DNA of 64,000 nt. Source: Carallia brachiata (Eukaryota > Streptophyta > Magnoliopsida > Malpighiales > Rhizophoraceae). Shown in pieces: positions 13,541 to 26,962 of the stretch. The stretch covers positions 2,050,783 to 2,114,782 of the forward strand of contig JADCRB010000048.1 of the NCBI GenBank assembly GCA_021464245.1, in the 5' to 3' direction. Made by a program: the position numbers and the translations under genes. The notes beneath the pieces are model-generated. The model was given only the letters and a program-made list of their open reading frames with translations, had not been told where the DNA came from and ran no database searches. Every line of letters begins with the position of its first letter. The stretch's first letter is position 1.

Positions 13541-14698
13541 TGATTTATATATGTAAATGTAATTAATTTATAATTTTAATAATTAATTAATATTAATTTA
13601 AAATTTTAATATTATTATAATATAATTATTTTATATGCATGATAATCTTAATTATATATTGGAATTCCTATGTTATATGAGTAATACTATTTAATAAAAA
13701 AAGATATAATTTTTATAGGTCTTTAGACTATAAAGGTAAGTTTTTATGATCCAACTACATATCTTTATATTCTTTATTCTTCTTTTTATTACTTTCTCAC
13801 AGAATTTGGTTCTTTATTTTTAAAATGATATCAGAGTTTAATTTATCATTCTTTTTTGTACTTTTAATTTAACCTATTTTATATGGGTTTAACCCATTTC
13901 ATTTTAATTTTATTATATTTCGTGTTAATCAAGTTTAAAACGTATTAAGAAAATATATTAAAAAATATATCTTATATTAATAAAAAATAAATTTATAATA
14001 TAACTTACAATAACTTTAACTTCCTTCTACTTCCAACTTAAACTTTCAATGGACTTTAAAGTGCATGTTAACTATCAAAACTTTTATATTTTTGCTGCTC
14101 GGACACTGAAAGCCCTCACTCAGCAATGGCAATGGATCATTGCAATCACTATGAGAAAACCTTCTCGTTCTTGTGCCCTTTTATTTTTTTTATTTGGTCT
14201 TTTTTTTTCTTAGGACCTATTTCAACTTTTTAATCTGATGACCAAATATCATATGAACTACGTTTATATTTTCATACAAGATTGAGTTTGTTGACTCTTT
14301 TATGTTCACATAAGATAACATTACTTTTCGATTCATATTCATCTCGAGGGGGACTCTTAGAGAATTATACAATTATAAAGCTATCAAGTCAAGATACTAG
14401 TAATAAATTAATTATAGAAATTTATATATTTGGATATTATTGATCTGTAATTCTAATAATTAATTAACATCAATTTAAAATTTTAGTATTATTACAATAT
14501 AATTATCTTATATGTGTGACAATCTCTACTATATATTGGAGTTACTGTATTACGTGAGTAACACTATTTAATAAGAAATATGTAACTTTTCTAAATCTTT
14601 AAAACGTAGATATAAATTTTTACGATCGAACCACATATGTTTATGTTTTTTATTTTTTTATTTTTTACATTCTTACATAGTTTGGTTCTTTATTTTTA
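13541..14698 (+). mobile_element. Putative TRIM-like short LTR retroelement
   Basis: Two direct repeats (13541-13822 and 14441-14698) align along their length: TGATTTATAT against TGATCTGTAA at the start, a shared ACTATTTAATAA in the middle, and TTTGGTTCTTTATTTTTA at the end. Directly after the first copy comes TGATATCAGAGTTT at 13826, close to the initiator-tRNA-Met primer-binding site used by plant LTR elements. A G-rich run (CGAGGGGGAC) lies near 14344, somewhat far from the second repeat for a polypurine tract. The internal part is only ~600 bp with no coding frame, which fits a TRIM. No target-site duplication was found, so outer ends are uncertain. Confidence 0.5.
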
Positions 14699-17600
14699 TC
14701 AGAAATAAAGCTTTGAAGGAATATTAGGTTCAAAAATCATGTGAAATTTATGGTGACTTGTAGTTGGAAGTCATGATCAAGCTTTGATAATAGCTGTTAT
14801 TATAAACTAGACTTCTAACAACACGTTTGTCTTTTAAATTTTCGAGAAGACATTTTTTGATCAAATTTTTAAAAAGACATTATAAAAGAACAAAACCAAG
14901 AAATATAAAATCAATTCTTAGGCCTTAAGTAACTCACAGCCAAGAGGAATAAAAATACTATTACGACCTCTAAAGCGCAGACACGACTATATAAACCCAA
15001 AGAATATAACAGGCATGTACCACACAAGGACACACAACCAATAAATATGTGACATAGAACCCTTAATGAAAAATACTCTTAAGCACATTTTGAGAATATT
15101 CTAAATCACATAATCTTTGATCATGTTAAAATACAGAATATTTTAAGAATTTTGGATTTATGATGAAATATAATAATAGACACAAAGTCGACATATAAAA
15201 TATAAACTGTTGGATTGTAAACAAATATATTAAATTAAAAAAAATAGATGAATTGTTGTATTAACTGCATACTTTTGTGTGTCATAAATTATGTGTCTAC
15301 ATAACCACTTTTTATCTTAATTATTATGATGTGATTTTGCACAGATTGAATCAAAAATTAAGTTTGATATTTTGAGAATTGTGATTGTGGCTGTTATCAT
15401 ACACAATTCACTAAATATTTTGCATAGCCTATGTCAACATTTGAAAATGATGAAAGTTCGGTTCAACCTTTCAACGTGATTAGCAAAAATAATATAGATT
15501 GTTGTACTAGCGAAGTATTCTTGGAGCGGAAAAAAAAAAAGTACAGATCAAAACAAAGAACAAAATATGAAACAAGCAATTGAGGTCTTGTGCACATAGA
15601 AAGAAACGGAGTTTAGTCTCACAGTAAATATTATTGAAAAAGATTGCAATTGCAGAAGATTGAATTATTGGTGGCTGAAAATTTTGATCGTGAGCCTATA
15701 ACCCACAAGAGTCAAGATTTTGTTGAATCTCCTCTTATGCTAGAAATTGTCGATTATATTGGGAAAGAACAATTAAAATATAATTTGTTATCTTTATTGG
15801 AGCAAATATAATGAAAATTCCAATAAAAAGGCGCAAGTGCAAGCCAAAAAGATTAAAGACGGCGTAGTCAAAATAATTCTTTATATGGCATGGAAGACAT
15901 GAGTTTTTTATTATCAACTCGAAGACGAGTTTCTTTCTTTTAGGTGGAAAGGTGTGAAACACGTTGTGGAGAATAATTCCAAATTATATTTCAAGAATAT
16001 TGCAAGATTATGTGATCTAGTTTCCTTTCTGTATTAATCTTATAATCAAGAATTTCTTTTATTAATTATAGATTTTAGCTATAAGTAAGTATATAAGTTT
16101 AAGAGCTAAACTATCCTGTAAATTATCAATTATTGATTTTATCATATATAAATGATATGAAAGTTTTTTTAGATAAATTTATATTTCTGATGGATTTTGA
16201 GAACTCTGTGAAAACTTAATTGAATGTTGACATTTAGTTTTTTATTTTTTATGCTTCCATTCTACATCAAATAGTATCAGAGTTTAAATTTACTTTCCTT
16301 GATCTATTTGGTGTCTTTACGCTTCTGTCACGTCAGGTTGTACTAAAGCTTGGTTGCTCCTACCTTACAATCTTGCATCTTTCGTTCTTCTGTTCTCCGT
16401 CAATGTGTCCTATCACAAAAATTGTACTGTATCCATACGGTTAATTTTAAATTTAATAATCGTCTTGGTCAACTTGGGAGAGATTTATTGGACCCAATAA
16501 TATTTGGATGGGGCCCCTGTTTGTGGACATAATTCAATGAGGTATTCACATGAAAATTATCCTGATTTTAATTTAAAAATTCAATGATTGATATATTTAT
16601 AATAAATTTTTTTACCAAAAAAATTATGTCTATTAAAAAAGAATCATACACGCATGTTAAATACAAGAATAATGTGTGTCTGATATTTTGAAAACACGTT
16701 TAAACCTTGTAATTTTAATTTATAAAACAAAAAATTTTGGAGCTTAAGAATGATATAGATTAAATAGTTAAATTTAAAAAAATTTAAAAAATAAATTATT
16801 AAATATTATTATATGAAACTATTTTACTAATTTGATATTATTTAAAGAGAAAGTTGTGCTCGTTATAAAAATTAAAACCTAATAAAATCCTTAAACAAAG
16901 AGAAATGCTTGGGGGAGGCGTTACTTTCTCCTATCACCACTTCAACGCAATGTACCTGGAAAATATTTGAGTATCCCAACTAAATTCGTACAAGATTTAC
17001 TGTTTCGCTTAGCTTACAAGTTACAAAGATTGGAGGCATCCTCCGCTTGAGTCTTTAGCCTTTTAAAGAAGAAATAATTTTCATTGTATAGTTCTAATTT
17101 GTTGTAGCCCTTCAATGTCACATATTTCCTGAAGTGCTATATGGTCTATTATCTAATTTGTGAGCAATGAAATTTCTTACTGCATCACAACAGGAAGATC
17201 CTGGACTAGGAGGCGACTGGGCTGGGGAGGTTGGGATTGTTCGAGCAATTAGAACCTTGTCTATACATTGTAGAGGAAACTGTGCTGGCAGCGGTGAGAA
17301 ATTTTTTTTGAACAAGCAGCGTTGAAAAATTCAACCATAGGAAAAAGGAAACAACACTTTTGCAGAGAGTTACCTAATTAATCTGGATAATCGAATTCTC
17401 GATTAGGATCTTCGAATTCTCGAATATAATATCTTTTCTTGATAAAAGATCCATCTCTTTAACTGTTGATTTCCAATTAAAGAAGAAGCCATATCCACAT
17501 CTTTTAAATCAATTGCGTGACTCAACAAATTCTCCAAAGGACGAAGTTCTTCTTATTAGAACTGTTCACAAATGGTCCGATTCTTTAAAAAATATTGCTC

Positions 17601-18735
17601 AATTTTTTTTTTTTCTATTAGGAGCCTTACTCAATCATAAGCTTAAAATGAGAAAAAAAAACTAACGTTTCTATTTTTAAAAACCACTAATATTTCTTTT
17701 TTCGTTTAAAACCACTGATATTTCAAAATCAGGTTAATATGAAAATAAATTATGAAATTTTCGTGATTTCACAAATTTAGTACAAATTTTAAAAAATAAT
17801 AACTTTTGTATTACAGAGAAATTTTTTGATATAAATCTAACACATCATTACTCGACGCCAACAAATTTCATTATCGTGCACACATTTGCCACACATAAGT
17901 ATAAAAATTATCCACATGATATTTAATTTAAAATTGACAAAAATGAAAATGTAACAAAATGAAAAGAATAAAAAAAATTTTAAAAAATATTTTTCTCTCT
18001 CTCCTCCCCCAAGCCTCCAGTCCCACTTCCCCTCCTCCTCCTCCTCTACAATCTTAACCTCAGAACCAACAGTGAAATTGATATGAGCCAATATCCATCG
18101 CCCAAGAGCGAGAAAACAAAAAGAAGAGACAACCCAAATGCAGACAAGAAGTTCCGAAGCTACGAGGATTTGTTCAATTTTACCGGATGCAATCTTTTTT
18201 TTTTTGTTCCGAAACTCATAAGTTTCTTTATTTCGATTAACCTTATCACTTGGCCCGTAATTGCTTTAAAGCACATAAAGTTGAATGTGAAACGAAGCTT
18301 GTATCTTTGACTAGTAGCTTCCAAGCACATAAAGTTGAATATGAAAGGATGCTTGCATCTTTCTCCCGTTAAAATGGTCTTTATGTCACTCAGTTCTCAA
18401 ACAGACTGTCGCTTAAAAACTGTGAAATCATTTGTGAGACACCTCCTTCTGCTATGGTATGTGTGTCGTGCGAAAAGCACATAGGAGTAATATTATTTTT
18501 GGAATTTGAATACGTAGCAACACAAGCAACATAATAAGAGGCCTTGCATAATTCGTCCAACGACTAATATGCTAAATTTTTTTAATGTATTAAAATTTTC
18601 ACTACATCATGTAATATCAGCATGTGCCTATTGCGTAGTTTTTATTGTGTTGCTATCAAAATTTTTTTTTTTTTTTGGGTACAGATACAATACTAGCTTT
18701 TGATAGGGAGTGGATTTCTTTGTTTGAGCATCATA
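14699..18735. other. Gene-poor AT-rich interval
   Basis: No gene with domain or splice support. AATAGTATCAGAGTTTAAA at about 16270 resembles an LTR-element primer-binding site but no paired repeats were found. A CT-rich tract is at 17996-18050. Two 25-bp near-repeats (AAGCACATAAAGTTGAATGT / AAGCACATAAAGTTGAATAT) are at 18269 and 18323. Confidence 0.5.
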
Positions 18736-19901
18736 GTGCCCGTTCGAAGATACTGTCAATTTTTTATTAATATTTTTTATTTTTTTATTTTTTTTGTTTT
18801 TACTGTTTACTAAATTTTTATATTTATTACTGTTAACTTTTATTTTTTGGTAAGAATAAAAAAGTAAATAGAGAAAAGATAATGAAAGAAATAGTCAAAA
18901 GATTATGAATAGAGAGAGAAAAATATAGAGAATGGTTAATAAAGAGATAAAAAAAAAGAATAGTTAAAAAAGATGATAGAAAATGGATAGAGAGAGAAAA
19001 GGGAGAGAGAGAAAAAAAAGGTAAACGAGAACGAGTTGACAGGAAAAGAGAATGAGTAGAGAGAGTGGCAAGAAAAAAATACAAAGAGAGAGTTGAGAGA
19101 AAATAAGTAGAAGGAATAAATAGAGAGTGAATGAGTAGAGAGAGTGGCAAGAAAAAAATACAAAGAGAGAGTTGAGAGAAAATAAGTAGAAGGAATAAAT
19201 AGAGAGTGAATGAGTAGAGAGAGTGGGTAGAGAGAGGATGAGTAGAGAGAGTTGGTAGAGAGGAGAGAGATGATAGAGAGAATGGTAGAGAGAGAAAAAG
19301 GAGAAAGAGGGTGGAAAGAATGAGTGGAAAGAATGGTAGAGAGAGAAAAGAGAGAGAGAGAGGAAAGAGAGAAATTGAGTAGAGATAATGGTGAAGAGAG
19401 AAAAAGGAGAGAGAGAGGGTGGAGAGCATGAATAGAGAGATAGAGAGAGAAAAAGGAGAGAGAGAGGGCAGGGAGAGAATGAGTAGAGAGAATAGTACAG
19501 AGAGAATAAGAGAAGAGAGAGAGAGAGTGGGTAGAGAAAGAATGAGTAGAGAGAGAAAAAGAGTGAGAGAAAGGGTATAAGAGAGAATGATTAGAAAGAA
19601 AAAAGAGAGAGAGAATAGAGAGAGAAAAATTAAAAAGGGATGGAGAGAAGATAAGCAGAGAGAGATATGGTGAAGATGATGGATAGAGAGAGAAAAGATT
19701 ATGAGAGAAAGAAAGTGAAAAAGGATAAAAAAGAAAGTAAAAAAAATTAAGAAAATATCATTTTATTATTATTTTTCTTTTTTTTTGAAAAATGCTTTCA
19801 ACTTTTTAATAAAAAATAGAAAACAAAAATAATACCAAACATATTTTCTTTTAAAAAAAATAAATAAAAAATAAAAAATAAAAACGATACCAAATGGACT
19901 C
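18736..19901 (-). mobile_element. Non-autonomous Harbinger-related element with homopurine array
   Basis: Left end GTGCCCGTTCGAAG and reverse-complemented right end GAGTCCATTTGG form degenerate TIRs, flanked by ATA on both sides (18733-18735, 19902-19904). This is a weaker TSD than the TTA of the other two copies. Sequence next to the left end, reverse complemented, matches the right ends of the elements at 2341 and 54513 (AATTGACAG, AACAGTAAAAACA). Its other end matches the left end of the 54513 element (AATATGTTTGGTATT). The core is about 880 bp of almost pure A/G. No coding capacity; Leu/Ser-rich frames on the minus strand are repeat artefacts. Confidence 0.72.
18860..19740 (-). repeat. 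Homopurine tandem array
   Basis: Irregular GA-rich units (GAGAGAATGAGTAGAGAGAG type), the reverse complement of the CT arrays at 7318 and 54700. It includes an exact 79-bp tandem duplication starting at about 19052 and 19131. Confidence 0.88.
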
Positions 19902-22052
19902 ATAGGAAGTGGATTTATGGATTCAGTATTTCTAACGTACCAAATTGTTGCATTGGCCATTGACCTTAATTAAGTCATCAAGCTTTTAATATAAAATAAT
20001 TCTAAGTTCACTCATTTTTTTTAAGTGAGTATAATTTATTTATAATTTTTACATATATAAGTAAGATCTACTTAGAAAGAAAAAGTGATAAAAAAGATTA
20101 TTTGGTATAGAATTACAAATAAATTATACTAATAAAAAAATTGATCTAATGTAGTTTTTCTCTAATGCAAATTTATATATTAAATTATATTTAATTACAA
20201 TGTGTATGTTAGTGAAATTTAGTACTCTCTCTCTCCCTCTCTGTCTCTCTCTCCGGACGGTGCCTAAACCAAAACAAGAAGTTCCGAAGGATGCAATTTA
20301 TTCTCTTTCGTCTTTTTTTTTTTTTTGAGTTCTTTTTGATTCCGAAGCTCTTAAGTTTCTTTATTTCGATTAGTCATCGCTATTGACTAAAAAAAAAGAC
20401 TAGTAATTGCTAGGATTTGAATGGTCAAATAATCTTATCTCTTCGTCGCGTGACTAGCGGCTTTCCAGCACAAAAAGTTGAATACGAAAAGAACCTTGTA
20501 TTGTGGTCAAAAAATAAAAAAGAACCTTGGACCTTTCTCCTGACAATATCATCTTCATGTCTCTTTTTACCTGTTGCTGATTGGTTCCTAGTTGCTAATT
20601 TTTATCATTGATGATGGCGGCTTGTTGGTTATTATTATTAATTATTAATTATTAATTATTATTATTATTATTTATTTTATTGTTGATATATAAATTAAAA
20701 TTATAATATTTAATTAAATTAATATAAATTATTATTAATTAAATAATAAAATAATTATTTTAAATATTTTATTTATTTCAGATTTTTGTTTACCCAGTAC
20801 AGGCAAAAGCAGATGCATCCTGTTGGGCCACACAAAATTTTTCTTTAATTTTTTTTTTGGTGAAAGTAAGAAATAATAGTTTTTTATTTTAAAAAATATT
20901 ATTTTATCTCTTAGTAGACCCCTCGATTACGCTTTCTCCGTCCCCTTGCTTTTTTTTACTCCTTGCACAGTGCCGCAACGTTACGATGCCGCGGGCAATT
21001 TTGTAATGGGCACGGTTAGTGCGCTGAGACTGTGTTTAGATACCATCACAAAATACAATTGTGTAGTTTTTTAATATAATTTTATTAAAAAATATAAAAT
21101 AAAAAATTATAAAATTATAATATAAAATTAAAAGAGTATTATCATAGAATTTAAATTGTAAATTTTATATAATATACGTTAAAATAAAAAAAAATTTCTT
21201 TAAAAAACTTTTTTTTCTCAAAAAAATTAACATTGTTACGTTAAATAAACAATTTCTTGCACTTTTTTTTGTTGTTCAGAGGCACCGTCCGGAGAAAGCA
21301 TCTGGGTGCAAGCCTTTACCGTTTTGCATTACAATATTCATCAGCTGATAATCAAATATAAGATATGTTGGACCTATTGCATCTCCGAGTTCTCAAACTA
21401 ATTGTTGCTGACTCCAATAAGATTATTTATGAGGCACCAAAGTAATTAACAATAAAGGGATATTTGTTATTAAATAATTAAATTTACGAAAAAATAAATA
21501 AATAAATTGTCAGATATTATTATATGAGACTGTTTAGTTACTTTTTATTATTTATTTAAAGTTATATAGTGTTACAATTTGATTCTGTAGAATTTTTTTG
21601 TGACAAACTTACCACGACATTAAATTAAGTGGACAAAAACGTTAAGATTAGTGATGTGGTGCGATGACAGATCAATAACAGTGATATGTACTAAGAATGA
21701 AACCCCAAGCAAGATCCACATATAATAAAGAGTTCATTGGGCAAATGAGCTTTCAATCCAAAATTCAAACTGGAAACCCTAAAAATCGAGTTCCTCAACC
21801 CCAAATCACCAATATTAAAGTCGACACCCAAAATCGAACTAACTCATCCGCACCAACACAAATTCGACCACCCAACCCGCTCTTCCTCCCAAAACTAACC
21901 ACACAAATAAAAACCATCACAAAAATCGACAAACCTAGTCCCTCAAAGGGCCTGATCCAAGCTTGAAATCATGGCCAAGATCAAAACCCACTAAAATTTA
22001 AAACAAGAATAAAATATGAGCTAGAAAATCGAGCTTCTCAAGTGCCACGAAG
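19902..22052. other. Intergenic AT-rich stretch
   Basis: Holds a (TTA)n-like run near 20630-20670 and a CT run at about 20225-20255. The open frame at 21697-21966 has no recognisable domain and is not called as a gene. Confidence 0.5.
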
Positions 22053-22057
22053 AGGAA

Positions 22058-22414
22058 TCTGAGGCACCGACTGAAATAGAATATAGAATTTGAGAGGAGA
22101 AGAGAAAAAATGAATTAGAGAGAGAAACTTAGTGAGAGAATTGAGAGAATTTAGAGAGAGAAGGAATAATTTGTATTCACTTTCTTCCTAACTAACTCAC
22201 GCATCCACACTGAATGATATACTCTCGGAAGCTATCAGAGGCTTTCCGTTACAAAAGTTATTCACGCAAAGAAAGAAGAATACAATAATAAATTAAAGTA
22301 AATATCTACGTCGAATGTCTTCTGTATCAACTCTTATTGCTTAGGCCCTTACTATCAGTTGTTTGGGCTTGACTACTTCATCCATTGGACCTACTCACTG
22401 ATGCATTCCTAACA
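22058..22414 (-). repeat. 3' LTR of gypsy element
   Basis: Matches 26963-27318 over its length, including TTGTATTCACTTTCTTCCTA against TTGTATTGACTTTCTTCCTA. Its inner edge abuts the polypurine tract. Confidence 0.9.
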
Positions 22415-22504
22415 ACTTTCCCTTATTTCAAAGCATGCTTGTCTTCAAGAATAAAAATTAAAGTTTAGAAAATGTGACTACAAAAAAGTAATATTTTACC
22501 ATAC

Positions 22505-23640
22505 TGTCTCTTTTAGAGCCAAGTTTGCCCACTACACCAGAACTTGAATCACTGGGATGTTCTTCCGTTTGATCATGCATCGGTCTAGCACAGCCATAGG
22601 TTCAACTTTGAATTGCTCGTCCTTCCTGATCAAAATAAATTGTTGTGTTACCATCTTGTCTGCTCCAATTGCTTTCTTCAACAAAGAAACATGAAAGACA
22701 AGATGTATGGCACTCATTGCCGACAGTTGAAGTATGTAAGCAACAACACCGATGCGCTCAATAACCTTATAAGGTCCATAGTATTTTGATGCCAACTTGA
22801 GGTTGGAACGAAGTACAATACTTGTCTGACGGTACGGTTGTAATTTAAGGAACACTCGATTACCAATAACAAAAACTATTTCTGTCCTGTGTTTATTAGC
22901 GAAGAATTTCATCCTCTGTTGAGCCTTCATCAGTTGCTCCTTAAGCAGAGTTGAAAGCACTTGTCTTTCATGGTAGAATTCTTCCAAAGAAACCACTTTA
23001 ATACCATCAGCAGATGAAACTACAAGCTAAGGAGGAGGATGGCCGTATAAAGCTTTCAAATGAGACATATTAATAACATTATGAAAGGGAGTGGTGTACC
23101 ACCATTCAGTTAATGACAACCAACAGACCCACTATTGAGGTCTCATAAAGCACATACACCTCAAGTAACCTTCCAAGCATCGATTCAAGCTCTCCGATTG
23201 ACCATCCAATTGGGGGCGATAAGTTAAACTATAGTGTAGATCTGTCCCTTCCAATTGAAAAAGCTCAAACCAAAATAACTCACAAACGCTTTATCTCGGT
23301 CCGAGACAATGGTTCGCGGAAAGCTGTGAAGTTAGAAGATATGTTCAAAAAACAACTTAGCCACTGTTGCTGTTGTAAAAGGGTGGCTAAGAGCAACAGA
23401 ATAGGCAAATTTAGTGAACCGATCTACAACCACCCAAACCACATTTTTGCCATCCGACGTAGGAAGTCCCTCGATAAAATCCATAGCCAAATGTTGCCAC
23501 ACTTGATCCAAAACCGGCAATGGCTGCAATAACCTAAGATATGGCAAATGTTCAGCCGTACACCTCAAGAACACTTTGCATCCTTCAACCCACAACTTCA
23601 CTGCCTGTTTCACACCTGGCCAAAAGAAAAATTGTTTAAG
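22505..23640 (-). pseudogene. gypsy integrase and chromodomain-like tail remnant
   Basis: The piece 23613-23332 holds the integrase core start (WQHLAMDFIEGLP and WVVVDRFTKFAY). The piece 22996-22532 holds the C-terminal GPY/F region (RVFLKLQPYRQ, KYYGPYKVIERIG, VFHVSLLKKAIG) and then a tail (PVIQVLV, stop, WANL) resembling the start of a chromodomain, the mark of chromoviruses. Several stops separate the pieces. Confidence 0.75.
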
Positions 23641-24003
23641 TCAAGCATAGGTTGCTCTGATCCTAAAGTGTCCTCCAATAATAGAACTATTTAAAGCCTT
23701 AAAAAGTTGTTCTCTTAAGTCCCCATTGCTGCCAACATTGATCTGTCTCTTGCGCTTCAAAATGCCACATTCTAGGGCATATTTAGAGTTGTTATTACCC
23801 TACTGTGAAATATAATTAATTAACTATGGAATCAGTACATCAGCCTCATAACTACTTTTAATTTCCTTTACCCAAGTTAGAACCACAGCTGAAATGACAC
23901 AGCAAGTCTCTCGTCATCTTGAAAAAGCATCAACAACCTTGTTCTCCACTATCTTTTTGTAAGCGATAGAGTAGTCCAATCCTAAGAGCTTGGTAATGCC
24001 TTT

Positions 24004-24390
24004 CTATTGGACGTAGGTATGTAAGCACTGTTGAAGCAGATGCTTAATACTCTCGTGATCAGTTTCAATGACAAACAGCCGACCTTCAAGATAATGCCTC
24101 CATTTCGTAACTACCATAATTATAGCCATAAATTCCTTCTCGTATATAGATAAGCCCTTGTTCCTTTTATTGAATGGTTTGCTAAGAAAAGTTACTGGAT
24201 GGCCTTCCTGAAGCAAAACTGCCCCCATGCCATTTGCACACGCGTTCGTTTCCAAAATAAAGGTCTTAGTGAAATTGGGAAGGGCTAAAACAGAAGCATT
24301 ACACATTCTCAAAGGCCTCCATTGCTTTCGCAGTCTACTTGAAGTTATCCTTGCACAACAATTTAGTTTGTGGCCTACTGATTGTTCCAT
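24004..24390 (-). pseudogene. gypsy RNase H remnant
   Basis: FILETNACANGMGAVLLQ, then YEKEFMAIIMVVTKWRHYL and FVIETDHESIKHLL follow the RT-linked RNase H (RNase_H_RT3) pattern. The first catalytic Asp is Asn (ETN instead of ETD). It lies directly downstream of the RT part and ends at a stop after QQCLHTYVQ. Confidence 0.8.
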
Positions 24391-24597
24391 AGTATCAGAT
24401 AAGCTTATGATAATAACTTGTCAACTCAAGAGCGCCTTTCAAACTCTTGATGGACCCCGGAACTGGCCTTTCCTTCATTGCCAAGACTTTTGAAGGATCT
24501 GTTGATACCCCTGTCACAGAGATGATGTAACTGAGGTACTCAATGTGATTTTGGCCAAATGAGTGCCTTGAGAGCTTAGCAAAGAGTCGATGCTCCC

Positions 24598-25019
24598 TCA
24601 AAATGGATAAATTACTTTTAAATAGCCAAATGCTCCATAATACAGGTGTTGTACACTAATATATTGTCGAAGAACATAATGACAAATTTCCGCAATTGGG
24701 TAGATAAAACATGGTTTATTAAAGACTGAAAAGTAGTTGGAGCATTCATAAGGCCAAATGACATTACCTTGAATTCGTAATGCCCTCAATGAGTGCGAAA
24801 CGCCGTCTTGGGAATGCCCTCAGTGTGTACTCTAATCTGGTGATAACTTGCCCATGAGTTCAACTTCAAAAAAATCTTGGAACCATAAAGTTCGTCCAGT
24901 AGATTGTGAATAATCAGTATGGGGAACTTATCCTTAACTGTTACTGCATCTAACTGACGATAATCCACACAAACTCCAAGAATCATCCTTCTTCTTAACA
25001 AGTAGAATGGGAGACACAA
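24598..25019 (-). pseudogene. gypsy reverse transcriptase remnant
   Basis: Early RT motifs (VCVDYRQLDAVTVKDKFPI; FLKLNSWASYHQIRV) are open from 25019 to 24786. After an in-frame stop the same frame continues with VMSFGLMNAPTTFQ and FFDNILV. The catalytic pair, normally Asp-Asp in the F/Y-x-D-D box, is Asp-Asn. The stop plus the changed catalytic residue indicate loss of function. Confidence 0.8.
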
Positions 25020-25572
25020 AAGGACTGTGGCTAGTACAGATAAGCTTAGTTGCTAGCATCTCTTAAATTTGCCACTCAATTTCCTCTTTCAAGTGATGAG
25101 GATATCGATATGGGTGAACGTTGATAGGCTGGGTTCCTAACAACAGGGGGATTCAGTGATGGCGCTCTAGAAGGGGAAGCATTGATCGTCGTTCACTGTA
25201 GACATCTGCAAAGTCACTTAGAACCTGTTGTAACTCTGTTGGAACATCTAAGGCCATTGTAGGAGAAATCAAGGTAAAAAGATGGGCCTAAGACCTATGG
25301 CCCAATTTTTTAAATAAGTTGTCAAGCTTACTATTATTGACTTCAATAAGAGCTAGATCCTAAGCCTGGCCCGCTAAAACAATAAGTTGCCTATTATGCC
25401 AGAATGACACTTACATAGCCTTAGCATCTAACAGTAACTGGCTGTGGAGTTTCATTCAATCCATACCCAACACCATGTCATAGGACCATAAAGAAATTAC
25501 CCTCAAGTCCATCTAAAATTCATGTCACTGCATCCTCCAACTGAAACTAGGGCATTGCTTCAAACACCTAAT

Positions 25573-25833
25573 CTATGCACTATTGGCCACTGTGAACACC
25601 ATTGGTTTCGTCTGTTGAATAACACACCCCAACTCCAAGGCCTTGGCAGCATCCAGGATGCTGTGGAAGTTATTGGTATCCACAAGGATGACCAATGGAT
25701 GTCGAGCAATGAATCTCATAACCTGTAAGGTATTATACCCTTTGTTTTTAATGATTTCATTTAAGGACAGCTCACCAATACTCTTCTCTGGACTACTGTC
25801 AGCGGCTACCTTTTTGGTCAGAGGTTCAACCAC
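25573..25833 (-). pseudogene. gypsy aspartic protease remnant
   Basis: SIGELSLNEII, then LVDTNNFHSILDAAKALEL matches the retropepsin-like domain of plant gypsy elements. The catalytic D-S/T-G triad reads DTN here, so the enzyme is probably dead. Both ends run into stops. Confidence 0.7.
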
Positions 25834-25944
25834 TTAATCCACCTCTTGCGCTTCAATTAGATGAAGTTGCTTCTTCTGACACTGATGCCCCTAGGTATGT
25901 TTCTCCCCACACCACAAACAATCTCTAGAATGGTATGCCTCCTC

Positions 25945-26900
25945 CTAAGTTTTCTTCTTGATTTTCATAGCATTCGGTTTGGAGGATACCAGATCTCCCT
26001 TTGTCGCCTGTGGAGTTGCTGAAAAAGAACTAACGATGGCCTTAGCCATCTTGTGTTTATTCCACGTGGCCTCTATAACAATTTCTTGCAACATCGCCAT
26101 CTCGTAAGCCTCCTCCAAAGTTTTCAGTTTCAGCAGTTTAACAATTGAACGGATTTCTTCTCTCAACCAAACTAGAGACAAAGAAAGACTCGTCTGTTGT
26201 GGGGTTGTCGGCCAGCACCAAGGACCAAAGGTCCTTAAATTGCTCCTGAAAATCACGAACTATTCCTGTTTGTCACAGCTTTTTCAACTCCTCCACTAAA
26301 TCAGGTAAAGAAGGATCCTTGAGATGCCTACTGAGGTCAGAGTGAAACTAGACCAAGAAGCGGCCGGTTTCGACATAAGCTACCTCTAGAACCAGATATC
26401 CATTATCCTGTCAATGTACATAGCCATCGTATCCAACTTTGCTTCCTCAGCAATGTCGAACATGCGAAAGAAGCGCTCACACTTCCTCAATCACCCCCAT
26501 GGGTCGTCGCCATTAAAATGTTGTAATTTTACCTTAGGAAGTTTGGGAGCTGGAGTAAAACCTTTGCTCAGCAGTTGAGAAGCACAGGAGCTGCTCTCCT
26601 CGGAATCCAACTAGTGAATCCATGGGGTAAGTAACAGCTCTCTAGCCGAAGCCAGAAATAGCGTCTCAGTCATAGCGCCATTGTCCTTGGCCGGAGGAGA
26701 GTCCGAGGGTCACAAAGTTTCTACCAACTGTTTGAACATGGCCATATTTTTAGTCCGAATCTCTTCACGAAACTGCTTCAGAGAAGCCTGCATTTGCTCT
26801 GAAATCAACTCCAGGACTTAAAGTTTCTCTATGACCATGGTGAACTGCTGCTCATGTTTCTGAAGCTTTGCATCCATCGCCTTCGAACATGTGTTGTTTG
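25945..26900 (-). pseudogene. gypsy gag remnant
   Basis: The longest open piece (26256-25945) contains LREEIRSIVKLLK and TLEEAYEMAMLQE, the conserved C-terminal part of plant Ty3/gypsy gag. Upstream frames to about 26900 are interrupted by several stops. Gag would form the particle coat. Confidence 0.75.
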
Positions 26901-26962
26901 CCATAGTCGTTCCACGTTTTCTAGCTAAAGTCACAAGCTCAGTCGACAGCTCTAATACCAGT

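Noticed and set aside
18833..19429. 198-aa minus-strand Leu/Ser-rich frame
   Set aside because: Entirely inside the homopurine array; no domain and no conserved start.
21697..21966. 89-aa Pro/Lys/Gln-rich frame
   Set aside because: No domain and no splice context; it lies directly beside the gypsy insertion and is of chance length.
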